Shown here: positions 19,243 through 27,661 of the stretch, in pieces
How positions within the stretch are numbered: the first letter of the stretch is position 1
Layout: each line of letters begins with the position of its first letter
Origin: Methylobacterium sp. FF17
GTDB taxonomy: Bacteria; Pseudomonadota; Alphaproteobacteria; Rhizobiales; Beijerinckiaceae
Reading direction: 5' to 3'
Assembly (NCBI RefSeq): GCF_025813715.1
Contig: NZ_CP107532.1
Coordinates: 1,116,001-1,180,000 of the forward strand
DNA: 64,000 nt
Made by a program: the position numbers and the translations under genes
Notes under the pieces: generated by a model
What the model saw: the letters and a program-made list of their open reading frames with translations, nothing else
What the model was told of the DNA's origin: nothing
Databases searched by the model: none

Positions 19243-20016
19243 GTGACGCGCTGGGTCGGCGGCCTCGACGGCTGTCGCGGTGCCTGGGCCGGCGTCCTCC
19301 TCGACCTCGACGACCCGACGCGCTACCGCGCCGCGCGCTTTGCCCGGGTGGCCGATTTCCTCGACGCCGCCGAAGCGCCGCTGCGCGTCGGCATCGACAT
19401 CCCCATCGGCCTCGACACGCATGTCACGGCGGGCGGCCGCGTGGCCGACCGTGCGGCGCGGGCCCGGCTCGGGGCGGGGCGCGCCAGCGTGTTTCCGGTG
19501 CCCGCCCGCGCGGCGGTCTATGCGGAGACCTACGCGGAAGCGAAGGTGCTCTCGCGGGCGAACAGCACGCCGCCCTTCGCGCCCTCGATCCAGTGCTGGA
19601 ACATCCTGGCCTACATCCGGGAGGTGGACGGGCTGCTCCGCGCGCGGCCGGAACTCGGCGCGCGTCTGCACGAGGTGCATCCCGAGATCGCCTTCCGTCG
19701 CCTCAACGGCGACCGGCCCCTCGCGGCGGGCAAGAAAGGCCCGGCACGCGGGGCCGGACTCGCCGAACGCCGGGCGCTCCTGACCGCCGCCGGCCTGCCC
19801 GAGGGGCTGATCGCGGCCCGCCCGCGCGGGGTCGGAGCCGACGACCACCTCGACGCCCTGGCCGGCCTCGTCGTCGCCCGCGACCTCCTGGGAGGGACCG
19901 CCCGGCCGCTGCCCGATCCCCCCGGCCGCGACACGCACGGGTTGCCGATCGTGATCTGGATGCCGGACGGGCCGCCCCTGGCCCCGCACGAATTCCCTGC
20001 TAAAGCGGGGGCCTGA
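19243..20016 (+). CDS. DUF429 family protein, predicted RNase H-like fold
   Basis: The start is a GTG at 19243, with a GGAGG six bases upstream, giving 257 residues. The N-terminus WVGGLDGCRGAWAGVLLDL is the DUF429 signature with its conserved Asp, and IDIPIGLD, the RASVFPVPAR block and LHEVHPEIAF also match. The family is predicted to have an RNase H-like nuclease or ATPase fold; activity has not been shown to my knowledge. The Nudix gene starts 22 bp after the stop on the same strand, so the two probably form an operon. Confidence 0.85.
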   Translation: MTRWVGGLDGCRGAWAGVLLDLDDPTRYRAARFARVADFLDAAEAPLRVGIDIPIGLDTHVTAGGRVADRAARARLGAGRASVFPVPARAAVYAETYAEAKVLSRANSTPPFAPSIQCWNILAYIREVDGLLRARPELGARLHEVHPEIAFRRLNGDRPLAAGKKGPARGAGLAERRALLTAAGLPEGLIAARPRGVGADDHLDALAGLVVARDLLGGTARPLPDPPGRDTHGLPIVIWMPDGPPLAPHEFPAKAGA

Positions 20017-20038
20017 AGCGAAACCGCAGGAGGCACGC

Positions 20039-20551
20039 GTGACCCAGGATCTACCGGTTCGCGACATCGCACGGGCGCTGGTGTTCGACCCGGACCAGCG
20101 CCTCCTCCTCATCGCCTACGAGGCGGTGCGCCCCATCGATCCGGCGACCCCTGAGGCCCGCACCTTCTGGTTCATGCCCGGCGGCGGGCTGGAGGCGGGC
20201 GAGACCCACGTGGAGGCCTGCCGGCGCGAATTGTCGGAGGAGATCGGCGTGCACGATGCCGAGATCGGACCGCAGGTCGCCGCCTGCGACGGTCCCTTCC
20301 ACCTGTTCCGCGCGCCGCGCTTCGCCCGCGAGCGCTACTTCGTGGTCCGGCTCCCCGACGCCACCGTCGACACCAGCCGGCTCGCCGAGACCGAGGACAA
20401 CCCGGTGCTCGGAACCCGCTGGTGGACGCTCGATGAACTCGACGCGACGGCGGAACGGATCGAGCCGGCCGGGCTTGCCCGGGTGGCGCGTGCTGTCGCC
20501 GAGGGTCGGCTCCCGGACTCGCCTTTCGCCCTCAGCTGGCAGCCGCGCTGA
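20039..20551 (+). CDS. Nudix hydrolase
   Basis: The 170-residue protein contains a complete Nudix box (GGLEAGETHVEACRRELSEEIGV, residues about 50-72), so it should hydrolyse a nucleoside diphosphate linked to another group using Mg(2+). The substrate cannot be predicted. The start is a GTG at 20039 with a strong AGGAGG at 7-nt spacing, overlapping no other gene. It lies in the same orientation as the DUF429 gene, and carbonic anhydrase follows 83 bp later. Confidence 0.88.
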   Translation: MTQDLPVRDIARALVFDPDQRLLLIAYEAVRPIDPATPEARTFWFMPGGGLEAGETHVEACRRELSEEIGVHDAEIGPQVAACDGPFHLFRAPRFARERYFVVRLPDATVDTSRLAETEDNPVLGTRWWTLDELDATAERIEPAGLARVARAVAEGRLPDSPFALSWQPR

Positions 20552-20634
20552 TCCGGCATGCCGCAGGACGGCACGCTTTCATCCCTCTACCCTGGCCTCC
20601 ACCCTGCCCTCCAACCTGAAACGAGGATCCCCGT

Positions 20635-21306
20635 ATGTTTCCTGAGAAGCTCAAAGCCGGCTATCGCTCGTTCATCGACGGACGGCTGACCGACGAGGCC
20701 AAGCGCTATGCGAAGCTGGCCGAGAGCCAGAGCCCGGAAGTGCTGATGATCAGCTGTTGCGACAGCCGGGTCTCGCCCGAGGTCATCTTCAATACCGGAC
20801 CGGGCGAACTCTTCGTCATCCGCAACGTCGCCAACATCGTTCCGCCCCATGAGACGGGCGGCGACTTCCACGGCACCTCGGCGGCGATCGAGTTCGCGGT
20901 GGAGGGTCTGGAGGTCAAGCACATCGTCGTGCTCGGGCATGCCACCTGCGGCGGTATCAAGGCTTACGCGAATCCCGCCAAGCCCCTCTCGAACAGCGAC
21001 TTCATCGGAAGCTGGGTCTCGCTGGTCGAGCCCGCCGCCGCCATGGCGGGCAACCCGAGCGATCCGGATTACCTCACGCGGCTCGAATACTCGATGGTCG
21101 CGCAGAGCCTCAAGAACCTGATGACCTTCCCCTTCGTGCGCACGCGCGTCGAGAGCGGACGCCTCGCCCTGCACGGGGCCCATTTCGGCATCGCACGCGG
21201 GGAACTCCTCCTGCGCGACCCGGAGACCGGCGAGTTCAAGCCGGCCGTCGATCAGGCCGGCCGGAGCCTGAGCCCCGCCTCGCTGATCGGCTGCGTCGAG
21301 CAGTAA
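20635..21306 (+). CDS. beta-class carbonic anhydrase
   Basis: This 223-residue enzyme interconverts CO2 and bicarbonate. The zinc site is intact: the first Cys with its Asp-Arg dyad in ISCCDSRVSPE, and the His and second Cys in LGHATCGGI. The segment FVIRNVANIVPP is also typical. Length is normal for the cytoplasmic plant-type beta class. It is followed by a strong hairpin terminator, so it is likely the last gene of its transcript. Bicarbonate supply is relevant to carboxylations in a methylotroph, but the role here is inference. Confidence 0.93.
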   Translation: MFPEKLKAGYRSFIDGRLTDEAKRYAKLAESQSPEVLMISCCDSRVSPEVIFNTGPGELFVIRNVANIVPPHETGGDFHGTSAAIEFAVEGLEVKHIVVLGHATCGGIKAYANPAKPLSNSDFIGSWVSLVEPAAAMAGNPSDPDYLTRLEYSMVAQSLKNLMTFPFVRTRVESGRLALHGAHFGIARGELLLRDPETGEFKPAVDQAGRSLSPASLIGCVEQ

Positions 21307-21322
21307 GGCACCCCCGAACGAA

Positions 21323-21353
21323 AAGGACGTCGAGCCCCGGGCTCGACGTCCTT
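21323..21353. terminator. strong hairpin after carbonic anhydrase
   Basis: AAGGACGTCGAGCCC (21323-21337) and its exact complement (21339-21353) form a nearly perfect 15-bp hairpin followed by a weak T/C-rich tail. It lies between the convergent carbonic anhydrase and DUF4142 genes and may serve both strands. Confidence 0.75.
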
Positions 21354-21403
21354 CTCGTCTCGAACCATGCCGGGCGACGCGCCCGGCATGTCATTTCACG
21401 CGA

Positions 21404-22114
21404 TCAGCGAGCGCCGGGCAGGCGCTGGGCCATCTGGTAGTGCGACTGCAGCACCGGCAGGGCCTGCTCCGCATGGGCGCGCAGGGCCGGGTTCGGGCCG
21501 GACGCCGCGTAGGCGCGGAACATGCCGATCGTCATCTCGTGGGACTGCACCTGCATGCGGCCGTAGAGGCTGTCGAAGCGCGGGCCGGCCGGGGTCTGCG
21601 ACAGCTCGGCCAGCATCGCCTGCTGCTGCGGGTTCGGCGGGATGATCGTGGTGCCGGCGGTGGTGTCCACGTCGCCCCGGAAGGCACGGCTCCCGGCCTC
21701 GGCGCCGCGCGCCGCACCGCTGCCGATGCCCTCGACGCCGCCCACCGGGCCGCCGCTCAGGGTGCCGCCGACGACACCGGTGGCGATCCCCGTGGCGGCG
21801 CCGACCGCGCCACCGGCCACCGCGAGGGGTGCCGTGATCAGGCCGCCCACACCTTCGCCGCCGCGCACGGCCGCGTAATTGTTCTCGCCGCCGGCCAGCG
21901 CCACGTTGGCGGCGCGGTGGTCGCGGACGGCCTCGCGGGCGAAGCGCAGAACCTGCGGGTTACGGCTCTTGCTGAGGGCGATCTGGCTCGACTGGATCTC
22001 GAAGGCGTTGGCCTGCATCGCCTCCATGCGGAAATCGCCCTGCATGCCCTGTGCGAAGGCCGGGGTGGCGAGGGCGGCGAGAACGGCGGTGGCGGCGAAA
22101 GTCGTCTTGATCAT
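21404..22114 (-). CDS. DUF4142 exported protein with a glycine-rich insertion
   Basis: The 236-residue protein has a signal peptide (MIKTTFAATAVLAALATPAFA) and begins the DUF4142 four-helix pattern: AMQANAFEIQSSQIALSKS, then VLRFAREAVRDHRAANVAL. Instead of continuing directly, it has about 75 residues of Gly/Ala/Val-rich sequence (VGGLITAPLAVAGGAVGAAT onward), after which the second half of the domain resumes (QQQAMLAELSQTPAGPRFDSL). Proteins of this group are often stress-induced. A general-stress sigma-factor promoter motif lies about 90 bp upstream. The ATG at 22114 has a GAGG ribosome-binding site. Confidence 0.82.
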   Translation of the reverse strand: MIKTTFAATAVLAALATPAFAQGMQGDFRMEAMQANAFEIQSSQIALSKSRNPQVLRFAREAVRDHRAANVALAGGENNYAAVRGGEGVGGLITAPLAVAGGAVGAATGIATGVVGGTLSGGPVGGVEGIGSGAARGAEAGSRAFRGDVDTTAGTTIIPPNPQQQAMLAELSQTPAGPRFDSLYGRMQVQSHEMTIGMFRAYAASGPNPALRAHAEQALPVLQSHYQMAQRLPGAR

Positions 22115-22469
22115 GAGAACCTCGAAAAGAGTTGGAGTCCGTGACAGGCGCCGGCCCGAAGCAGTACAGCCTCTGGGCGGCATCGATCCGTCGCGGTTGT
22201 GGGGCCAACGAACCCCGAACGATACGGTTCCCCATAAAGAACATCTCTTCCTTGTGCCGAACGCAAACGCATCCGGTCTTTCCAAGGCCAAGCTTCGTGC
22301 ATTCTATAGCCTCGTGGTGGCTCCCGGATCTGGTCCTCGTCCCGGTGGACAGGCTCGCGTCGACGCTCTCAAAAAACCTCTGGGGGCCGGTGGCGTGCCG
22401 CAGTTTGCCGCCGGGCCGTTTGGCTCTAGCCTGTCGGGGTTTCGTGCCGCTTCGTAGGAAGCCACTCCG
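22115..22469. other. divergent promoter region, DUF4142 / universal stress protein
   Basis: These 355 bp separate two divergently transcribed stress-type genes. Apart from the EcfG-type promoter at 22207-22231 on the minus strand, the region is relatively AT-rich around 22225-22310. I find no matching EcfG motif for the plus-strand gene and no small gene. Confidence 0.55.
22207..22231 (-). promoter_or_regulatory. EcfG (general stress response) type promoter
   Basis: On the minus strand GGAAC (22231-22227) and CGTT (22210-22207) are separated by exactly 16 bp, the established consensus for the alphaproteobacterial stress sigma factor EcfG, controlled by PhyR-NepR. It would give a leader of roughly 85 nt for the DUF4142 gene starting at 22114. 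Confidence 0.7.
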
Positions 22470-23330
22470 ATGCAGACCTTGCTCGTTCCCGTCGCGTCGC
22501 ATGACGCGCTCCCCTCGGTCTTCGAGACCGCGATCCTCGCCGCCCGGCGCTTCGGCAGCCTCATCGAAGGCGTGTCCCTGCGCCCGGCGCTCGCCGAGTA
22601 CGTCCCCGTCGACATGGTGGGCGGCATGACCTGGCTGCGTGACGAGGAGGCCGACAAGGCCGAGGCCGAGACGGCGGGCCAGGCGTTCGTCGCCTTCATG
22701 GAGCAGGCCGGGCTGCCGCTGGCGGCGCAGGGCCCCTGCACGCCGGAGACGGTCGCGGCCGCTGGAGCCCGCTACCGCTGGCGGGCCGACGTGCCGGCGG
22801 GGGATGCCTTCCTCGGGCAATATGCCCGCCTGTTCACCGCCACCGTCGTGGGCCGGCCCGGCGGTTCGGATGGCACGCCGCGCATGACCACCTTCGAGAC
22901 CGCGCTGTTCGAGAGCGGCCGGCCCATCCTGCTCGCCCCCCCGATCGCCCCGGCGACGCTCGGCGAGGCGATCCTGATCGCCTGGAACGGCTCCACGGAG
23001 ACCGCCCGGGCCGTGGCCTTCGCGATGCCGTTCCTGCGTCAGGCCCGGCGCATCCGGGTGATCAGCGTCGAGGGCGGCACGGTGCCGGGGCCGAGCGCGG
23101 AGGATCTGGCCCAGGCGCTCGCCTGCGAGGGCATCGCGGCCGATTTCCGGGCCTATTCGGCCGGCCGGCGCACCCCGGGGGAAGTCTTCCTGACGGAGGC
23201 CGAAACCTTCGGCTGCGACCTGCTGATCAAGGGGGCCTACACCCAGAGCCGCCTGCGCCAGATGATCTTCGGCGGGCCGACGAGCCACCTCCTGGCCCAT
23301 GCCGGCATCCCGATGCTGATGGCGCATTAG
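22470..23330 (+). CDS. universal stress protein, tandem UspA-like
   Basis: The 286-residue protein is a two-module UspA-type protein. The first module starts MQTLLVPVASHDALPSVFETA. The second is the better conserved and ends with LIKGAYTQSRLRQMIFGGPT and HLLAHAGIPMLMAH, the usual G-x-S-like nucleotide-loop region of this clade. Such proteins bind ATP or AMP and are induced by stress; no enzymatic role is assigned. It diverges from the DUF4142 gene. The start at 22470 gives the canonical N-terminal beta strand. Confidence 0.87.
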   Translation: MQTLLVPVASHDALPSVFETAILAARRFGSLIEGVSLRPALAEYVPVDMVGGMTWLRDEEADKAEAETAGQAFVAFMEQAGLPLAAQGPCTPETVAAAGARYRWRADVPAGDAFLGQYARLFTATVVGRPGGSDGTPRMTTFETALFESGRPILLAPPIAPATLGEAILIAWNGSTETARAVAFAMPFLRQARRIRVISVEGGTVPGPSAEDLAQALACEGIAADFRAYSAGRRTPGEVFLTEAETFGCDLLIKGAYTQSRLRQMIFGGPTSHLLAHAGIPMLMAH

Positions 23331-23486
23331 GGCGTCGGTTCCGGCTAGCGCAGGCCGTCCCATCGTCAACGTTTCAACGGGCCGCAGGCCCGGGCATCCG
23401 GGTCGCGCGCAATTGACTTGCGCATGCATCCCGATTGGGCGCAGCCTGCGGGAGGCCGGCAGGGATCGGTCGCCAGGAACTTGCGC

Positions 23487-24110
23487 ATGACGTCGTCGAC
23501 CGTTGCCCTCGCCCTCTCCGGCCTGACCTTGAGCCTCGGACTCACCCTGGGCCTGACTGCCCCGGCCCGCGCCGAGGCCCCCGTGGTCCGCATCCGGGGT
23601 ACGATCGAGGCGGTGGACGGGACGAACGTCACGATCAAGCCGCGCCTCGGCGCACCCGTGCAGGTCAGGCTCGGCGAGGCCGTGCGCGTGGCCACCGCCA
23701 ACACCGCCAAGATCAGCGACATCCAGTCCGACAGCTACATCGGCACCGCCGCGACCCCGCAGGCGGACGGCACCCTCAAGGCCCTCGAGGTCGCGGTCTT
23801 CGCGCCGAGCATGCGCGGCACCGGCGACGGCCACTACCCGTGGGACCTCGAGAAGGAGAACACCATGACCAACGGTGCGGTGGGCGCCCTCTCGGGCACC
23901 GCCGGCCGCACGATCACGGTGACCTACAAGGGCGGCGAGAAGACCATCACGGTGCCGGAGGACGTGCCGGTGGTTTCCATCGCCCCCGGCGACGTCGGCA
24001 AGATCCGGCCGGGCGCCCGGGTCGTGGCCTTCACCCGGGCCGATGCCGGCGGCACCGCCGTGGCCGACCGCATGATCGTGGGCGAGAACGGCACCGTCCC
24101 GCCCATGTGA
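23487..24110 (+). CDS. exported protein with beta-rich repeat domain, paralogue 1
   Basis: The 207-residue protein has a signal peptide (MTSSTVALALSGLTLSLGLT, cleavage near ARAE). The mature part begins VRIRGTIEAVDGTNVTIKPR, resembling the small OB-like DUF5666 module, and contains SYIGTAATPQ, GDGHYPWDLE and a C-terminal VADRMIVGENGTVPPM. The next gene is a clear paralogue with the same blocks in the same order. AGGAA sits upstream of the ATG at 23487. Family function is unknown; position ahead of a cytochrome b and a molybdenum oxidoreductase suggests a periplasmic accessory or ligand-binding role, which is inference. Confidence 0.72.
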   Translation: MTSSTVALALSGLTLSLGLTLGLTAPARAEAPVVRIRGTIEAVDGTNVTIKPRLGAPVQVRLGEAVRVATANTAKISDIQSDSYIGTAATPQADGTLKALEVAVFAPSMRGTGDGHYPWDLEKENTMTNGAVGALSGTAGRTITVTYKGGEKTITVPEDVPVVSIAPGDVGKIRPGARVVAFTRADAGGTAVADRMIVGENGTVPPM

Positions 24111-24189
24111 TCGTCGGGATCCCGATGAGAACCGCCCGATGAGAATCGCGCGGGCCTCCGTGCCCGGTCGACGCGCAAGGAAGAACGCC

Positions 24190-24789
24190 ATGATGAAGAC
24201 GCTGCTCACCGGCCTGACCCTCGGCCTCGTCGTCGCGACGGCCCCGGCCCGCGCCGACGACATCGTGCGCTACCGGGGCACCATCGAGGCCATCGACGGC
24301 TCGACCCTGACGATCAAGCCCCGCACCGGCGAGGCGAAGACCGTGACCTTCGGGAGCGACACCAAGATCCTGGCCGCCAGCAGCGGCCAGATCTCGGACA
24401 TCAAGTCCGAGAGCTACATCGGCACCGCCGCGATCCCGCAGCCCGACGGCACCCAGAAGGCCCTGCAGGTGACGGTGTTCGCCTCCTCCCTGCGCGGCAC
24501 CGCCGACGGGCACTACCCGTGGGATCTCGGCGCGAACTCCACCATGACCAACGGCGCCATCGGCAGCCTGTCGGGCACGGAGGGCCGCACCCTCCTGGTC
24601 AAGTACAACGGCGGCGAGAAGAAGGTGTTGGTGCCCGAGGACGTGCCGGTGACCCTGGTCGATCCCGGCGAGAAGAGCATCGTGGTGGCCGGCGCCAAGG
24701 TCGTGGCCTTCACCAAGGCCGGTCCCGACGGCAAGCTCAACGCCGCAATCCTCATCGTCGGCCGCAACGGCACCGTCCCGTCGATGTGA
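24190..24789 (+). CDS. exported protein with beta-rich repeat domain, paralogue 2
   Basis: This 199-residue protein (signal peptide MMKTLLTGLTLGLVVATAPA) is a tandem paralogue of the preceding gene. The two share RGTIEA(V/I)DG, the SYIGTAA(T/I)PQ block, DGHYPWDL, the T-M-T-N-G-A(V/I)G segment and a C-terminal NGTVP(P/S)M. The start ATG at 24190 has AAGGAAG seven bases ahead. The duplication is old enough to have many substitutions yet keeps identical blocks, so both copies are probably functional. It is 69 bp upstream of the cytochrome b gene. Confidence 0.72.
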   Translation: MMKTLLTGLTLGLVVATAPARADDIVRYRGTIEAIDGSTLTIKPRTGEAKTVTFGSDTKILAASSGQISDIKSESYIGTAAIPQPDGTQKALQVTVFASSLRGTADGHYPWDLGANSTMTNGAIGSLSGTEGRTLLVKYNGGEKKVLVPEDVPVTLVDPGEKSIVVAGAKVVAFTKAGPDGKLNAAILIVGRNGTVPSM

Positions 24790-24858
24790 GCGCATCCCGC
24801 CCCGCCGGCACCCGCCGGCGGGACGGAGGACAGCATTCCGAGGTCCGGAGATTTCCCG

Positions 24859-25497
24859 TTGACGATCGTGCCCGAAACGCCCGCGCGCCTCACGGTGATC
24901 CACCCCCTCGTGGTGCGGATCACCCACTGGATCAACGCGGTGGCGGTGTTCTGCATGCTGTTCAGCGGCTGGGCGATCTACAACGCCTCGCCGCTGTTCC
25001 CCTTCGTGTTCCCGAAATGGGCGATCCTCGGCGGCTGGCTCGGCGGCGCACTCGCCTGGCACTTCGCCGCGATGTGGCTGTTCGCCCTGAACGGTCTCGC
25101 CTACGTGCTCTACGGCCTGCTCGCCCGGCACTTCGCCACCGCCTTCCTGCCCCTGAGCCCGCGCGCCGTCTGGCGCGATGCCGGGGCGGCCCTGCGCCTG
25201 TCCCTCGCCCACCGGGTCGGGCGCTACAACGCCGTGCAGCGCCTCGCCTACGTGGTCGCGGTCGTCCTCGGCCTCCTGCTCGTCGCCTCGGGCTGCGCCC
25301 TGTGGAAGCCGGTGCAGTGGCAGGGGCTCACGAACCTGTTCGGCGGCTACGAGTGGGCGCGCCGGGTCCACTTCTTCGCCATGGCGGGCCTGGGCGCCTT
25401 CATCGTCCTGCACCTCGCCCTCGTCCTCGTCGTGCCGCGCACGCTCGTGGCGATGATCACCGGCCGCGCCCGCGTCGCCGAGGAGCCCGTTCGCTGA
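24859..25497 (+). CDS. cytochrome b subunit, b561 / Ni-Fe hydrogenase type
   Basis: The 212-residue membrane protein has four to five transmembrane helices and the His residues expected for two b hemes: HPLVVRITHWINA in helix 1, LAWHFAAMW in helix 2, and VHFFAMAGLGAFIVLHLAL in the last helix. It should pass electrons between the quinone pool and a periplasmic partner. The next gene overlaps its stop by 1 bp (TGATG) and encodes a molybdopterin oxidoreductase, so they form an electron-transfer pair as in MsrQ/MsrP-like systems. The start is a TTG at 24859 behind CCGGAG; an in-frame GTG at 24868 is the alternative. Confidence 0.85.
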   Translation: MTIVPETPARLTVIHPLVVRITHWINAVAVFCMLFSGWAIYNASPLFPFVFPKWAILGGWLGGALAWHFAAMWLFALNGLAYVLYGLLARHFATAFLPLSPRAVWRDAGAALRLSLAHRVGRYNAVQRLAYVVAVVLGLLLVASGCALWKPVQWQGLTNLFGGYEWARRVHFFAMAGLGAFIVLHLALVLVVPRTLVAMITGRARVAEEPVR

Positions 25498-26276
25498 TGC
25501 CCCGCAATCCCGACGACGCCGCCCGCCTGCGGGCCCTGCGCCGCGACATCGCCCCGGAACTGGCCGGCCTCGAACGCCGCATGGTCCTGCGCGGCGGCCT
25601 CTCGCTCGGCGCCCTGACCCTTCTCTCCGGCTGCGACCTCTCCACGGGGAGCAACGGCACCCTGGCCGACCGGGTGCTCTGGACGATGTCGCGGGCCAAC
25701 GACCGGGTGCAGCAGTGGCTGTTCGACCCGGCGACCCTGGCCCCGACCTACCCGGCCTCGATGATCGACACGCCGTTCCGCTTCAACGCCTATTACCCGC
25801 CGGACAACATCCCGGAGATCGACACGGCGACCTGGAAGCTCGACGTCGGCGGCCGCGTCGCCGACAAGGCGTCCTGGACGCTCGCGAAGCTGCGCGCCCT
25901 GCCGCAGGAGAGCCAGATCACCCGGCACATCTGCATCGAGGGCTGGAGCCAGATCGGTCAGTGGAGCGGCGTGCCCCTGCGGACCTTCCTGGAGCGCACC
26001 GGCGCGGACCTGACCGCGAAGTATGTCGGCTTCAAATGCACCGACCGCTATTACGGCAGCCTCGACATGCCGAGCGCGCTCCACCCGCAGACCATCCTGG
26101 CCCTCGACTTCGCCGGCCAGACGCTGGCTCCCGAATACGGCTATCCCGTGCGGGTGCGGGTGCCGACCAAGCTCGGCTTCAAGAGCCCCAAGCACATCGC
26201 GGAGATCTTCGTGACCAACGATTATCCGGGCGGCTACTGGGAGGACCAGGGCTACAACTGGTTCAGCGGGATCTGA
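25497..26276 (+). CDS. Tat-exported molybdopterin-dependent oxidoreductase, sulfite-oxidase fold
   Basis: The 259-residue protein has a twin-arginine leader (ERRMVLRGGLSLGALTLLSGC), whose LLSGC may also be a lipobox. The catalytic domain of the sulfite oxidase/YedY family follows. The molybdenum-binding Cys is in RHICIEGWSQIG, and GFKCTDRYYGSLDMP and YGYPVRVRVPTKLGFKSPKHI are family blocks. It ends in the characteristic GYWEDQGYNWFSGI. Substrate is unknown: related proteins reduce methionine sulfoxide or oxidise sulfite. It is translationally coupled to the cytochrome b gene and downstream of two exported paralogues, suggesting one operon. Confidence 0.88.
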   Translation: MPRNPDDAARLRALRRDIAPELAGLERRMVLRGGLSLGALTLLSGCDLSTGSNGTLADRVLWTMSRANDRVQQWLFDPATLAPTYPASMIDTPFRFNAYYPPDNIPEIDTATWKLDVGGRVADKASWTLAKLRALPQESQITRHICIEGWSQIGQWSGVPLRTFLERTGADLTAKYVGFKCTDRYYGSLDMPSALHPQTILALDFAGQTLAPEYGYPVRVRVPTKLGFKSPKHIAEIFVTNDYPGGYWEDQGYNWFSGI

Positions 26277-26325
26277 GCGGGGCGCCCCTCGCATCGGCCA
26301 CGGTTCCGCTCTACATCGCTGCGCG

Positions 26326-26742
26326 ATGAGCACCGACTTCACCCTCGACCCGCGGCTTGCCGCCGACACCGTGCATGTGGGCGACCTCGCCCTGTGCAGC
26401 GTCCTCCTCATGGACGATGCCCGCTTCCCCTGGCTGATCCTGGTGCCGCGCCGGGCCGGCGCCAGCGAGATCACCGATCTCGGGCCGGACGACGCCCACG
26501 CCCTCATGGACGAGATGCGCCTCGCCACCGGGGTGATGCTGGAACTGGCCAAGCCCGACAAGGTCAACGTCGCGGCCCTCGGCAACATGGTGCCCCAGCT
26601 CCACGTCCACGTGATCGGGCGCTTCCGCTCCGATCCCGCCTGGCCGAAGCCGATCTGGGGCGTCGGCACCGCGACCCCCTACCCGCACCACGCGCGCGCC
26701 CAGATGATCGAGCGCATCGGCGCCCTGTTCGCGGCGGCCTGA
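26326..26742 (+). CDS. HIT family protein
   Basis: The 138-residue protein has the histidine-triad motif in the variant form QLHVHVIGR (about residues 88-96), in which the first His is Gln, as in one common bacterial HIT subgroup; the central catalytic His is kept. FPWLILVPRR and LAKPDKVNVAALGNMVPQ are family blocks. HIT proteins are nucleotide hydrolases or transferases. The NudC gene begins 4 bp after its stop, so the two are co-transcribed, matching a frequent HIT-nudC pairing in alphaproteobacteria. Confidence 0.9.
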   Translation: MSTDFTLDPRLAADTVHVGDLALCSVLLMDDARFPWLILVPRRAGASEITDLGPDDAHALMDEMRLATGVMLELAKPDKVNVAALGNMVPQLHVHVIGRFRSDPAWPKPIWGVGTATPYPHHARAQMIERIGALFAAA

Positions 26743-26746
26743 GGCG

Positions 26747-27652
26747 ATGCCCGATTCCGCGAACCGGCTCGGCTACGTCCACAGCCGCCTCGTGCGTCAC
26801 TCCGCCGAGAGCGCGGCGGCGATCCCGGATTTCGGCGCGGAGGGCGACCGGATCGTGATCCTGGCCGGCGACCGGGTCCTGCTGTCCGGCGACACCGCCC
26901 TCCTCACCCCCGCCGAGGCGTCACGGGCGGGGGTGCCCGGCCTGACCCTGTTCCTCGGCCGCCTCGACGGGGCCCCGGTCTTCGCCGCCGCCTTGCCGGC
27001 GGAGGTGGCGGAGGCGTACGACGCCGAGCCGCCGTTCCGCAGCAACGACCTGCGCAGCCTCGCCGGCGAGGGCCGGATCGCAGCCCACGAACTCGGGCTG
27101 CTCGCCACCGCGAAGTCGCTGCTCGGCTGGCACGCGCGCCACGGCTTCTGCGCCAATTGCGGAACCCCGACGACGCTGGCGGCCGGCGGCTACCGCCGCG
27201 AATGCGCGGCCTGCGGGACGCACCACTTCCCCCGCACCGATCCCGTGGTGATCATGCTCATCACCCGGGGCGAGGCCTGCCTGCTCGGCCGCTCGCCGCG
27301 CTTCAACGAGGGCATGTATTCCTGCCTCGCCGGCTTCCTCGAACCCGGCGAGACCATCGAGGACGCCGTGCGGCGCGAGACCTTCGAGGAGGTCGGCCTG
27401 ACCATCGGCGCGGTGCGCTACCACGCCTCGCAGCCCTGGCCGTTTCCCGCCTCGCTGATGATCGGCTGCGTCGCGGAGGCGCTCGACGACGCCATCACGA
27501 TCGACCCCGTGGAACTCGCCGATGCGCGCTGGTTCACGCGGGCGGAGGCCGCGGCGATGCTGGAGGCCCGCCACCCGGAGGGCTTCACCGCTCCGCCCCC
27601 CCTGGCGATCGCCAACCTGCTGGTGCGGGCCTTCGTGGACGGGCGGGTGTGA
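26747..27652 (+). CDS. nudC: NAD(+)/NADH diphosphatase NudC
   Basis: The 301-residue Nudix enzyme hydrolyses NADH to NMNH and AMP and can remove NAD caps from RNA. It has the zinc ribbon (CANCGT and CAACGTHHFPRTDP), the Nudix box GFLEPGETIEDAVRRETFEE, and the NADH-pyrophosphatase-specific SQPWPFPASLM just after it. The N-terminal domain is the usual divergent one. It follows the HIT gene by 4 bp and is convergent with the dehydrogenase gene (9 bp between stops). Confidence 0.93.
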   Translation: MPDSANRLGYVHSRLVRHSAESAAAIPDFGAEGDRIVILAGDRVLLSGDTALLTPAEASRAGVPGLTLFLGRLDGAPVFAAALPAEVAEAYDAEPPFRSNDLRSLAGEGRIAAHELGLLATAKSLLGWHARHGFCANCGTPTTLAAGGYRRECAACGTHHFPRTDPVVIMLITRGEACLLGRSPRFNEGMYSCLAGFLEPGETIEDAVRRETFEEVGLTIGAVRYHASQPWPFPASLMIGCVAEALDDAITIDPVELADARWFTRAEAAAMLEARHPEGFTAPPPLAIANLLVRAFVDGRV

Positions 27653-27661
27653 GGCCCGATC

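Noticed and set aside
24868..24870. GTG as start of the cytochrome b gene in place of the TTG at 24859.
   Set aside because: The CCGGAG ribosome-binding site is better spaced for the TTG; this is a weak preference and recorded only as an alternative.
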